Assembly: GCF_015627125.1 (NCBI RefSeq)
Contig: NZ_VTDO01000003.1
Coordinates: forward strand, 323,769 to 387,768
Origin: Acinetobacter rathckeae
GTDB taxonomy: Bacteria > Pseudomonadota > Gammaproteobacteria > Pseudomonadales > Moraxellaceae
Direction of reading: 5' to 3'
Length of the DNA stretch: 64,000 nt
In this document: positions 55,201 through 63,521 of the stretch, piece after piece
Numbering within the stretch: the stretch's first letter is position 1
How the letters are laid out: every line of letters starts with the position of its first letter
Position numbers and translations under genes: made by a program
The notes under the pieces: model-generated
Seen by the model: the letters and a program-made list of their open reading frames with translations, nothing else
What the model was told of the DNA's origin: nothing
Databases searched by the model: none

Positions 55201-58200
55201 AACCGTTACGCCTAGAAGTACTTTTTGGGGCAAAAAATAGCTTATCCCCAACATTAAAAATGCTAACGAGCAGTAGTCAATCTGCTGCTTCAGCATTTAA
55301 AAAAACCCGTGAAGAAATTAAAGCCCTTGAAGAACAACAAAAACAAATTGATGGTTATTTAAAACAAAAAAAAGCACTAGAAAGCAATACATCAGCCTTA
55401 CAAACAATGCATGAAAAACTGGCTCAACTTCGTAAAGACATGGCCAGTAACACAGCAGAAAAATTTGCTACTGATTTAAACAGTGCGAAAGTTAAACTGG
55501 CAGCAACTAATGCAGAAATAAAGCGTCTAACTGATCAACAAAAGAAAATAGACCTATTTTCATCTCAAAAAAAATCACTGCTTGAAACACAAAAAAGTTA
55601 CGATGCTTTAAAACTAAAAATTAAGGCACTAAAACAAGAAATGCAAAATGGTTCATCTGCAAAGATGAATAAAGATTTTGCGACAGCAACCAAACAAGCT
55701 GAACGTTTCAAGAGTAAAATTGAACAGCAAAATATCAGCTTGCAACGCTCACGTGATGCACTAAAAGAGGTGGGAGTCAGTACACAAGGTCTAGCAAAAA
55801 CTCAGTCCCAACTGCGTAATACAATGGAGCAACTCGGTACAAGCCAAACCAAACAAGCGACCAGTATCAATAGTCTAAAAAAAGCATATGATGATGAAAA
55901 AAAAGCACTTGATCAGCTTTCAAAACAGCTCAATAGCACCGATAAAGAGGCTAAAAAATTAGATAACACCGTTCGTGAGCAAAAACAAAAGTTGCAAGAG
56001 CTAAAAAATGGATTAAATAGCTCAGGTACATCAACACAAAATCTAGCTGAGCATCAACGTAGCCTAACCAGCCGAATTAATCAGGCCAATGGCTCACTTG
56101 AGGCACAAAAAACTAAACTTAAAAACCTCAATCAAATTCAACAAACCCACGCTAGATATCGTGACAACACACAAAAAGCCACCACGGCAGGCATTACCAT
56201 GGCCACGACAGGTGCAGCCACATTTTACTCAATGAAAAAACCCATTGAGGAAAATAAAAAAATAGATATCGAACAAAACCGTATTGCATCACTTGGTCTT
56301 GGTAAAGAATCTACCAAAGAAGCTATAGACTACGCTCGTGCCATGAAAACATTCGGTACCAGTACGCTAGATAATATGACCCTTGTTCGTGATGGTATTA
56401 CCGCATTTGCAGACGTACACCATGCAAAAATGGTTGCACCCATGCTGGCAAAAATGAAATTTGCCAATGAGGCCATGTATGGTCAAGAACATGGTGCAGA
56501 TAATGAAAAAAAGTTCATGGATATGCTCAAAGTCATTGAAATGCGTAATGGTTTAAAAAGCGAAGGGGCCTTTAAAGAACAGGCCAACATGATACAACAG
56601 GTCATCACTGCAACTGGTGGCCGAGTGCAACCAGAGGAATGGTTAAATCTTATTAAAACAGGTGGTATCGCAGCAAAAGGGGTTGATAACAAGTCGTTTT
56701 ACCACACCCTAGAACCATTGGTACAAGAAATGGGAGGATTTAGAGTCGGTACAGCTCTCATGTCTTCATATGCAAATCTATATCAAGGAAGAACAACCAA
56801 ACGTGCAGCTAAAAACTTAGAGAAATTTGACCTGATTGGTGACCCATCAAAGGTACGTCATGACAAAACAGGCAATTTATCTTATCTAGATATCGGTGCA
56901 ATCAAGGGTGCTGATCTCTTTAAAAAAGATCAATTTGCATGGATGGAACAAGTACTTGTGCCTGCCTTAAATAAAAAAGGCATCACCAAAGAAGGCGATG
57001 TCATCGATGCGATTGGTAGTATTTTTTCAAACCGAACAGCGTCTAACTTAATTGCAACTATGTACCAACAGCGAGAGAATATTCATAAAAACCAAAAACT
57101 CAATGCTGGTGCAGACAACATAGACCAACTGAATGATAAAGCACAAAATACGACAACGGGTAAAGAACTTGAAGCTCGAGCAAAACTACACGATGCCTAT
57201 CTAGAGTTTGGTCACACCATACTTCCCATTTACACCAGTGCCATTGTCACCGCAACCAATGCATTTAAAAACATGACAGGATGGATGCAACAAAACCCAA
57301 TGTTGGCTAAAGTCATTGGTGTCGGTCTAGTGGGGATTGCGACTAGTCTGATCGCCATTGGTGGTGCATTAGTGGTGTTCTCTCCCCTCATTATGAGCAT
57401 GCTCAGTTTACGGCTCGTCATGGCATCACTCAGTGGCAGTGGCACAGCCATGGGTTTTGTTTTTAAAATGCTCATGTCACCACTAAAACTGTTTGGTACA
57501 GCCATGTTGTGGCTGGGTCGTATAATGCTCGCTAACCCAATCATCTTGGCTATTACAGTTATCGCAGGCGCGGCCTACCTTATTTATAAAAACTGGACAC
57601 CAATATCAAAGTTTTTTAGCAATATCTGGCAAAAAATAAGCCAGCTATTTAATTCAGGTGTCACTGCAGTAGCTGGCTTCTTTACAGGCTTATGGACATC
57701 CATTAAAGACATTTTTAACAGCATAGATCAAGTATTTGTAAACAATCCCATCTTAAACTTCCTACTACCGCTGATCGGCATCCCACGTCTTATCATCAGC
57801 AACTGGGGAAGTATCAGCCAATTTTTCACAGGCTTGTGGCAAACAGTCAGCAACAGTGCATCAAGTGCATGGAACAGCCTTACTACAGGTACATCAGAGG
57901 CATGGAACAGTGTTGTAATGTACTTTAGCCCACTCGGTGAGTGGTTTAATGCTCAGTGGCAAACGGTAAAACAAGGAGCAACCGATCTATGGGCAAGCTT
58001 TAGCAGTGGTGCGAGTGACACTTGGAACAGTTTAACCACCACATTTGCACCTGCAGGGGCGTGGTTTAGTGAACGCTGGAACGACATCAAAAATGCCTTT
58101 AATGGTGGCCTTGTTGGAGTAAGCTCACTCATTATCAACTGGTCACCAATCGGCTTATTTTACACCGCATTTTCGTCTGTACTCAGTTGGTTCGGTATCG

Positions 58201-59036
58201 ACCTGCCAAGCAAGTTTACAGGCTTCGGTGGTATGATTATCGATGGCCTCATTTCAGGTATAGAAAAAGGCTTCGATAAACTAAAAAATGTCTGGACAAC
58301 CATCAACTCATGGTTACCCGACTGGACACGCAAGAGCATGGACATTCATTCACCCTCACGTGTTATGGCAGGGCTTGGTGGCTATGTGGTCGATGGCTTA
58401 ACGGTAGGCCTAGACAAGAGATTTCCATCACTTAAAAGCAAATTCAACCATGTGCTTGGCGTATTTAATCAGCCAATTCAATCACCACAAGCCACTTTAC
58501 CAGATGTATCACAAGACCATGTCACCCCACCAAATAAAATACTCAGTCATGTACAGCAACTGGGAAACACGGTTGCACAGCGAATCAATCAACAATTTCC
58601 AACCCTTAAAAACAAACTAAGCCAAGCATTTGAGCAGTTTAAAAACATGCCCTTGGTCAGTGCATTCATACCAAGCCAGTTCAATCAAACACGAGACTAC
58701 AGCAACCCAATCGAACAACCTAAAACAGATCTGCAGACCCGTTTTAAACACTTTGCACAGTCGCTCACTCAAAGCAACGCCCCCGAACTACAAAACAGCC
58801 CAAGCGTACTGTCAAACATCCAACCCATTGTAGAGAAAATTAAGAGCTTCACGCTCAGCAATAGCCCAACAAGCAACACGCCAGCCACAATTGAGGGAGA
58901 TACCTTTCATGTCACCTTTCAAACACAAGCAGGACAAAATGACAAAGAACTCTTTAATGACTTTAAACGCATGATTGAAGAATACGACCGAAAAAAACAA
59001 ATTCGACTTCGCAACAAATTTACAGACCAGGACTAA
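55197..59036 (+). CDS. T: tape measure protein (P2 gpT family)
   Basis: 1279 residues, longer than P2 gpT (815), predicting a longer tail. N-terminal 330 residues form coiled coils with repeated blocks (EEQQKQIDGYLKQKKALE; TDQQKKIDLFSSQKKSLLE). A PhageMin_Tail-like domain follows (about 345-560, IDYARAMKTFGTSTLDNMTL), then membrane-like helices (about 695-800), Trp-rich repeats (FFTGLWTSIKDIF; FFTGLWQTVSNSASSAWNSL), and a Pro/Gln-rich linker with a helical end (about 1080-1279). Sets tail length and may help DNA pass the inner membrane. Confidence 0.93.
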   Translation: MKPLRLEVLFGAKNSLSPTLKMLTSSSQSAASAFKKTREEIKALEEQQKQIDGYLKQKKALESNTSALQTMHEKLAQLRKDMASNTAEKFATDLNSAKVKLAATNAEIKRLTDQQKKIDLFSSQKKSLLETQKSYDALKLKIKALKQEMQNGSSAKMNKDFATATKQAERFKSKIEQQNISLQRSRDALKEVGVSTQGLAKTQSQLRNTMEQLGTSQTKQATSINSLKKAYDDEKKALDQLSKQLNSTDKEAKKLDNTVREQKQKLQELKNGLNSSGTSTQNLAEHQRSLTSRINQANGSLEAQKTKLKNLNQIQQTHARYRDNTQKATTAGITMATTGAATFYSMKKPIEENKKIDIEQNRIASLGLGKESTKEAIDYARAMKTFGTSTLDNMTLVRDGITAFADVHHAKMVAPMLAKMKFANEAMYGQEHGADNEKKFMDMLKVIEMRNGLKSEGAFKEQANMIQQVITATGGRVQPEEWLNLIKTGGIAAKGVDNKSFYHTLEPLVQEMGGFRVGTALMSSYANLYQGRTTKRAAKNLEKFDLIGDPSKVRHDKTGNLSYLDIGAIKGADLFKKDQFAWMEQVLVPALNKKGITKEGDVIDAIGSIFSNRTASNLIATMYQQRENIHKNQKLNAGADNIDQLNDKAQNTTTGKELEARAKLHDAYLEFGHTILPIYTSAIVTATNAFKNMTGWMQQNPMLAKVIGVGLVGIATSLIAIGGALVVFSPLIMSMLSLRLVMASLSGSGTAMGFVFKMLMSPLKLFGTAMLWLGRIMLANPIILAITVIAGAAYLIYKNWTPISKFFSNIWQKISQLFNSGVTAVAGFFTGLWTSIKDIFNSIDQVFVNNPILNFLLPLIGIPRLIISNWGSISQFFTGLWQTVSNSASSAWNSLTTGTSEAWNSVVMYFSPLGEWFNAQWQTVKQGATDLWASFSSGASDTWNSLTTTFAPAGAWFSERWNDIKNAFNGGLVGVSSLIINWSPIGLFYTAFSSVLSWFGIDLPSKFTGFGGMIIDGLISGIEKGFDKLKNVWTTINSWLPDWTRKSMDIHSPSRVMAGLGGYVVDGLTVGLDKRFPSLKSKFNHVLGVFNQPIQSPQATLPDVSQDHVTPPNKILSHVQQLGNTVAQRINQQFPTLKNKLSQAFEQFKNMPLVSAFIPSQFNQTRDYSNPIEQPKTDLQTRFKHFAQSLTQSNAPELQNSPSVLSNIQPIVEKIKSFTLSNSPTSNTPATIEGDTFHVTFQTQAGQNDKELFNDFKRMIEEYDRKKQIRLRNKFTDQD

Positions 59037-59041
59037 AACAC

Positions 59042-59461
59042 ATGATGATGATATTTGGTGTGTTTATATTCAGCATACCGACAGCAACATACCAACAACT
59101 ACAGCGTAAAACCTCATGGCGATATGGCAGTAACAACCGAGTGGGTGACATGCCTGCCTATCAGTTTTTGGGGCGTGGTGAAGACACCATCACCCTACAA
59201 TGTTCAATCGTGCCTGAGTTTGGCTCACAAATGAGCCTCACCGCACTGAGAACCATGGGCGATTTTGGTAAAAGCTTCCCTTTAATTGGCGGAACTGGAA
59301 AAGTTTATGGTTTATACAAACTAGATGACTTAAATGAAACACAAACCTACTTTTTTAAAGATGGCAAACCTCGCAAAGTCGATTTTACACTGACTCTCAC
59401 TCAAACCATGCGACCAGGCACACTCATTGGTAATGCCGTGGGTAGCCTCATTGGACTATAA
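59042..59461 (+). CDS. U: tail tube terminator / baseplate-linked protein (P2 gpU family)
   Basis: 139 residues (P2 gpU 159), starting at one of three successive ATGs. Conserved: MIFGVFIFSIPTATYQQLQR, SWRYGSNNRVG and RGEDTITLQCSIVPEFGS, and the C-terminal DFTLTLTQT. Starts 5 bases after T, ends 2 bases before D. Confidence 0.93.
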   Translation: MMMIFGVFIFSIPTATYQQLQRKTSWRYGSNNRVGDMPAYQFLGRGEDTITLQCSIVPEFGSQMSLTALRTMGDFGKSFPLIGGTGKVYGLYKLDDLNETQTYFFKDGKPRKVDFTLTLTQTMRPGTLIGNAVGSLIGL

Positions 59462-59463
59462 AT

Positions 59464-60714
59464 ATGAGCATTGGCCAAATGATCACATCTATCACACAAA
59501 AAATGGCAGACAACAATCCTACTGCCATTTATCGCATACTGGTAGACGAACAAGACATCTCACCCAAAATAAATAGCAGACTCATTAAACTCAGCATTGA
59601 TGACCATCGTGGCTTAGAAGCCGACAGCATCAGCCTTGAACTATCAGATCATGACGGAAAACTCAATATTCCACCCAAAAATGCAGAGATCAAAGTCTGG
59701 ATCGGCTGGCAAAATACAGGCCTTGTTTACAAAGGTAAATTTATTGTCAAAGAAGTTGAACACTCAGGATCACCCGATGTCATACACATACGTGCAACAG
59801 GTGCAGACCTTAAAAAAACCTTTAAGCAGAAAAAGGAACGCAGTTTTAGCAAAAAAACCATCGAGCAAATTGTCAGTCAAATTGCATATGAACACGACCT
59901 GATACCCAACATCAATAGTACACTGGCACTCATCACACTGGCACACATCGACCAAAACGAATCAGACGCTAACCTCATTACTCGTATTGCAGATGAGCAT
60001 GATGCCATTGCAACTGTAAAAAATGGCATTTTACTATTCATGCCAAAAGGACAAGCCGAAACAGTCACAGGCAATGAGCTACCCACGGCAGAAATCACCC
60101 GTATTGATGGTGACAGCCACCGCTATAGTATGACCAATGGTGGTGATGATATCAGTGGTGTACTTTGCTATTACTACGATGAAAAAAAAGCACAAAAACA
60201 AAAAGTCATCATTGGTGATACAGACGAATATACCAAAGACATGCGTCATATTTACCGTGACAAAGACACTGCAACACATGCAGCAAAAGCCGAATTTAAT
60301 CGACTCAAACGAAAAACGGCCACATTTAGTTTAAGCCTAGCCTATGGCATGCCTGAACTGATTCCTGAAATGCCATTGGTCTTTTTAGGGTTTAAAGCTG
60401 AAATTAACGATATTATATGGCTTGGTACAAACATCAGCCATCAGCTCGACTCGTCTGGTGGCTATACCACCAGTATTGAAGCAGAAATCCTTATCCCGGA
60501 CAGCGATGATATTGCCCAACTGGTCGATGAAGAAGGTGGAAATTATACAGGTGTGATTGCCTATTACAAAAACGGTAGCACAACACAAAAAATCACCCGT
60601 GGTGATCAAAAGTCACCAAAACGACTGACTTACTTATATAAAAACAAAGCCACCGCAACAACTGCAGTGGCTAGGGAGTGGAAAGAATTACAGAATCAAT
60701 CTAAGGGTAATTAG
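59464..60714 (+). CDS. D: late control/baseplate hub protein (P2 gpD family)
   Basis: 416 residues (P2 gpD 387), central hub of the baseplate: YRILVDEQDISPKINSRLIK, the SLELSDHDGKL line, DLKKTFKQKKERSFSK and the VVFLGFKAEINDIIWL-type segment. The C-terminus appears to repeat an inner segment: 231-284 (SGVLCYYYDEKKAQKQ...DKDTATHAAKAEFNRLKRK) and 362-409 (TGVIAYYKNGSTTQK...NKATATTAVAREWKEL), so the extra length is a duplicated piece. Last gene of the FI operon, only 4 bases from the convergent methylase gene. Confidence 0.93.
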   Translation: MSIGQMITSITQKMADNNPTAIYRILVDEQDISPKINSRLIKLSIDDHRGLEADSISLELSDHDGKLNIPPKNAEIKVWIGWQNTGLVYKGKFIVKEVEHSGSPDVIHIRATGADLKKTFKQKKERSFSKKTIEQIVSQIAYEHDLIPNINSTLALITLAHIDQNESDANLITRIADEHDAIATVKNGILLFMPKGQAETVTGNELPTAEITRIDGDSHRYSMTNGGDDISGVLCYYYDEKKAQKQKVIIGDTDEYTKDMRHIYRDKDTATHAAKAEFNRLKRKTATFSLSLAYGMPELIPEMPLVFLGFKAEINDIIWLGTNISHQLDSSGGYTTSIEAEILIPDSDDIAQLVDEEGGNYTGVIAYYKNGSTTQKITRGDQKSPKRLTYLYKNKATATTAVAREWKELQNQSKGN

Positions 60715-60718
60715 CCCA

Positions 60719-61522
60719 TTAGAAATTATAAATAATTAACTCATTACCATTATGATCCGCAGCTGCAGCTTTGCTATTAACAGACCAACGAATCTTTTTA
60801 TGGGTAATTTTATAGTCTTTAAATAGCTCACGGACTTCGGGCGTATCATTCAAACTAAGGATAAATTTCCCTTGGATATGGTCTAACTTTTCTTTTAAAT
60901 CGTAAAAGTCCTGTTTTGACCAGATCCCTTTACCATAAACATTTTCACAGTCCCAATAAGGCGGATCTAGATAAAACAACGTATCTGGTGCATCCATACG
61001 CTGAATAATGTAATCATAACTGCTATTCTCAATGGTGACGTGCTGTAGCCGTTCATGAATAGATAACAGATGTGATCTTAGTTCACTGCCTAGTTTGAGG
61101 CGACTTTTACGATCACGAGAATAAGAAAAACTACCATCGAGCTGACAACCAAATGCGGCACGTAATAAATAATAAAACTTCGCTGCACGTTGAATATCGG
61201 TTAAGCCACGATCATTCTTTTTCATGTCATTAAAGAGCGTACGAGAAAAAAGCTGATACTCAAACTCTTGCAAGAATGCATCAAAGTGAAATTTTAAAAT
61301 CCGATATAAATTAATTAAATCGTCATTAATGTCGTTAATCACTTCAGAGCTAGACGCTGTTTTTTTAAAAAGTACCCATCCAGCACCGCCAAACACTTCA
61401 ACATAAGCCTTATGTTCAGGCATCATGTCAATAATGGTACGTGCAAGTTGTGATTTACCACCAAGCCAGCCACTAAAGCTGTGGCCACTAGGATTGTATT
61501 GTGGTGAGAGGTTTTGTGTCAT
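60719..61522 (-). CDS. dam: phage DNA adenine (N6) methyltransferase
   Basis: 267 residues, D12-class/Dam-like. SAM-binding motif GWLGGKSQLA near residue 20 and FGGAGWVLF at about 48, catalytic DPPY in LFYLDPPYWDCENVYG (about 185), and HVTIENSSYDYII between them. The likely product is N6-methyladenine; recognition sequence not readable. No restriction gene accompanies it, so host-like marking or protection of phage DNA is more likely than restriction. Its start lies inside com, and its ribosome-binding site is in a stem-loop (61528-61565), suggesting Com control of translation. Confidence 0.9.
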   Translation of the reverse strand: MTQNLSPQYNPSGHSFSGWLGGKSQLARTIIDMMPEHKAYVEVFGGAGWVLFKKTASSSEVINDINDDLINLYRILKFHFDAFLQEFEYQLFSRTLFNDMKKNDRGLTDIQRAAKFYYLLRAAFGCQLDGSFSYSRDRKSRLKLGSELRSHLLSIHERLQHVTIENSSYDYIIQRMDAPDTLFYLDPPYWDCENVYGKGIWSKQDFYDLKEKLDHIQGKFILSLNDTPEVRELFKDYKITHKKIRWSVNSKAAAADHNGNELIIYNF

Positions 61523-61688
61523 GGATATTACCTGAACAATGTTGATGCTCTTGGCATTCAGGTAAGGTACTCGCGGTACGCTGAAAAGTATTTAATGTTT
61601 TGCAACGAGTGCATTTGATTTCGATAACATCAAAATGCCGAATTTTCGCTAATAGTTTAAAACAACAGCGACATTTTATATTTGTCAT
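61488..61688 (-). CDS. com: Com-family zinc-finger translational activator
   Basis: 66 residues with the Com pattern IKCRCCFKLLAKIRHFDVIE and IKCTRCKTLNTF: zinc ligands C6, C9 and C26, C29. This is very like phage Mu Com (IRCKNCNKLL and IEIRCPRCK). Mu Com binds an RNA stem-loop and frees the start of mom. Here com is upstream of an adenine methylase and overlaps its start by 35 bases, exactly as com overlaps mom in Mu. A second Cys/His group (CQEHQHC) is at about 45-51. Confidence 0.9.
   Translation of the reverse strand: MTNIKCRCCFKLLAKIRHFDVIEIKCTRCKTLNTFQRTASTLPECQEHQHCSGNIHDTKPLTTIQS
61528..61565 (-). promoter_or_regulatory. RNA stem-loop hiding the dam ribosome-binding site
   Basis: On the mRNA, TTACCTGAA (61565-61557) and TTCAGGTAA (61536-61528) form a perfect 9-bp stem with a 20-nt loop. 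The AGG Shine-Dalgarno (61533-61531) is in the 3' arm, 8 bases before the dam ATG (61522). Expected to block dam translation until opened, by Com or by ribosomes translating com through it. Confidence 0.78.
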
Positions 61689-61719
61689 AAAATTTCGTCA
61701 GATTGAAAAAACAAGCTAA

Positions 61720-61748
61720 ATAGTAAATAAATTGCCACAAAAGCACAA
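61720..61748 (-). promoter_or_regulatory. promoter of com-dam
   Basis: Read leftward: TTGTGC (61748-61743), 17 bases, TACTAT (61725-61720), about 30 bases before the com start codon. Sigma70-like, so the operon may be transcribed in the lysogen without the late activator. Confidence 0.5.
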
Positions 61749-61800
61749 ATATATAATCTTTTTATTTATAATGATTGTAAATACAACCAGAAAAGAGACC

Positions 61801-62055
61801 ATGGCATCAAAGAATCGCTTTTCATGTCCACATTGTGATCATAAGCTCGTTTTAAGAACAAGTAAGTTAGAGAGTCCATTATTTCGGGTGGTTTATTTCC
61901 AATGTACCAATATCAAATGCGGTTTTTCAGCCCGTGCAGAATTTGCAATCACTCATCAGGTTGCCCCTAGTGCAATACCCAATCCTTTAGTGAGTCTAGA
62001 GTGCTATGGTGAAAATGATGATAAAGAAAAAAATAAAGGGCTTAGGTTTAAATGA
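61801..62055 (+). CDS. ogr: Ogr/Delta-family zinc-finger late transcription activator
   Basis: 84 residues with C9-x2-C12 and C35-x4-C40 (FSCPHCDHK; YFQCTNIKCGFSA), the Ogr/Delta arrangement (P2 Ogr: YHQCQNVNC), and a short tail with PNPL like HPLP in P2. The family binds dyads near -55 of the late promoters and contacts RNA polymerase alpha. It lies after D, as in P2, but separated from D by the divergent com-dam operon. Start ATG at 61801; the open frame to 61732 is not used. The 35-bp palindromes are its likely targets. Confidence 0.88.
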   Translation: MASKNRFSCPHCDHKLVLRTSKLESPLFRVVYFQCTNIKCGFSARAEFAITHQVAPSAIPNPLVSLECYGENDDKEKNKGLRFK

Positions 62056-62195
62056 TAACCATAATAGTAATTGTGCAGTGTTTTGTTTGGCTCATTTTAG
62101 CTACAGCAATATGGATACAGCATAGAGTAGCTGCCATATTCTTTTTATTTTTTTCAATTTACGTGGAACTACTTAAAATGCAAGGCAGTAGTTAA
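62052..62195 (+). CDS. 47-aa hydrophobic small protein after ogr
   Basis: ATG at 62052 overlapping the ogr stop (ATGA), 47 codons to TAA at 62193-62195. Two hydrophobic stretches (IIVIVQCFVWLILATAIWI; AAIFFLFFSIYVELL) separated by QHRV suggest a membrane hairpin. Coupled with ogr by overlap and followed 46 bases later by the gp49-like gene. Too short for family recognition. Confidence 0.5.
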   Translation: MITIIVIVQCFVWLILATAIWIQHRVAAIFFLFFSIYVELLKMQGSS

Positions 62196-62241
62196 ATAAG
62201 TGATAAACGGCATAACCCCATTCAATTCAAAGGACAAAGAA

Positions 62242-62598
62242 ATGACTAAAGTATCAGAACAAGAGCTTCAGGAAAAATCAGTAGCTCCACGCTTAACTCC
62301 TGATCATATTGCATCAAAAATTAAAGCCATTCGATATGCAACAGGTGAGGATTTTGAATTTGCTTGGAAAGACAGTGATTATCAAGGTTGTGGTGCACCA
62401 CAATTAACAATCTGTATTTTATCGTTAGAAAATGGATTTACTGTCATTGGTGAATCAGCATGTGCAAGCCCTGAAAACTTTGATCTATTTATTGGCCAAA
62501 AGATTGCATATGAAAATGCACTGAATAAAGTATGGCAACTTGAAGGCTATTTACTAAAAGAAAATTTATACCAGACGAAGCTTGATAACAATTTTTGA
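62242..62598 (+). CDS. Gp49-like phage protein (N4 gp49 / Sf6 gp66 family)
   Basis: 118 residues starting MTKVSEQELQEKSVAPRLT after AAAGGA. Conserved core: IRYATGEDFEFAWKDSD, LSLENGFTVIGESACASPEN and IAYENALNKVWQLEGYLL, the phage gp49/66 family of small proteins of unknown biochemical role found in many phages. The frame is open 14 codons upstream without a better start. A terminator follows. Confidence 0.82.
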   Translation: MTKVSEQELQEKSVAPRLTPDHIASKIKAIRYATGEDFEFAWKDSDYQGCGAPQLTICILSLENGFTVIGESACASPENFDLFIGQKIAYENALNKVWQLEGYLLKENLYQTKLDNNF

Positions 62599-62617
62599 TA
62601 CCAATTAAATTTAAATA

Positions 62618-62652
62618 AAAACCTTAGTCATTAATGTGACTGAGGTTTTTTA
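62618..62652 (+). terminator. intrinsic terminator after the gp49-like gene
   Basis: The stem AACCTTAGTCA / TGACTGAGGTT (one wobble) with a 6-base loop, followed by a T-run. Confidence 0.85.
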
Positions 62653-62890
62653 TTTTATAGGGTTTACATTATTTTTGACGATAACCTGACCTGTCAAACG
62701 GTGGATCAGGTTCTAGGTGAACGCAATTGTGCGTTTACCTATGTTATCAATAGGATAGGTATGGTCAAAATGACCATATCCTAATACACTACTTTGTTTT
62801 TAAAGGTTAATCCAAAATTGGACTGAACAAAACGCAAATTTTCGTTTTGCTTATTTACCAATAAGATATGAAATAATTACAGTACCATTA
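62653..62890. other. gene-free region with a chain of hairpins
   Basis: No coding frame of note. Inverted repeats in series: AACCTGA/TCAGGTT (62683-62712); AGGTGAACGCA/TGCGTTTACCT with loop ATTG (62715-62740); ATGGTCA/TGACCAT with outer TAGGA/TCCTA (62751-62783); CAAAACG/CGTTTTG (62828-62849). The density suggests a structured RNA or DNA sites for a phage protein. Not recognised as a known RNA family. Confidence 0.55.
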
Positions 62891-63499
62891 TTAATAATGT
62901 TCATCTAAAATATGCTCTCGGACGTCTTTCGATGTCTTATATGTTGTACTAGTCCACTGATCTTTTAATAATATCACCCTCTGAGATTGAAAAGTTCTTT
63001 CTCCATCATCTGTATCTGCATCAAAATACCACTTATTATTTTCATATCTCTTATAAACATGGGTAATATCAATACCTCGAATGGTGATGTTTTCATGAGC
63101 ATCTTCATACTTAAGAATATACCGATAAAGTGGAATTTTAGGTAAATGGGTATAAATATCCCAGTCATAATCTTTTTGAGGTTGTAGCTTTCTTTTTTCC
63201 TCATCAATGACTTCAGATCGAGTGCCTAATTTATTAGCTAAATCATTTGCATACTTTTCTCGCTCTTGTTGCGAGCGACTTATTTGCTTTTGGCTAAGTA
63301 TTTTACTGGGTAGGTCATCGTTGCTTGTCGTATTTTCTGGCTTTTGCTTAAGAACATCACGCTTAAAATCTTCTTTTAAATTTGCCCAATCTTTTTTAAA
63401 CTTAGCATTATTTTTTTCTTGATTTTCTTTACTAAATTGCCCCGTAACAACAGCATAAAAGAGCCAAAAGCAAAACAGTAGTATAAAAAAAATAATCAT
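62891..63499 (-). CDS. membrane-anchored protein with a WYL-like C-terminal domain
   Basis: 202 residues. N-terminal transmembrane helix (about 2-20, IIFFILLFCFWLFYAVV), a charged coiled stretch (about 25-105, rich in Lys/Glu/Gln/Ser), and a C-terminal region (about 110-195) with ILKYEDAHENITIRGIDITH, KWYFDADTDDGERTF and RVILLKD. The latter resembles WYL domains (YFDA...GERTFR pattern), ligand/nucleic-acid sensors usually fused to HTH. A membrane-bound WYL-like protein is unusual. Second gene of a leftward pair, 22 bases after the exported-protein gene. Confidence 0.55.
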   Translation of the reverse strand: MIIFFILLFCFWLFYAVVTGQFSKENQEKNNAKFKKDWANLKEDFKRDVLKQKPENTTSNDDLPSKILSQKQISRSQQEREKYANDLANKLGTRSEVIDEEKRKLQPQKDYDWDIYTHLPKIPLYRYILKYEDAHENITIRGIDITHVYKRYENNKWYFDADTDDGERTFQSQRVILLKDQWTSTTYKTSKDVREHILDEHY

Positions 63500-63521
63500 T
63501 TTAAAGTCTTTCTAATAATTA

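Noticed and set aside
60719..61522. Restriction-modification system
   Set aside because: No restriction endonuclease gene is next to the methylase; neighbours are com, D and ogr.
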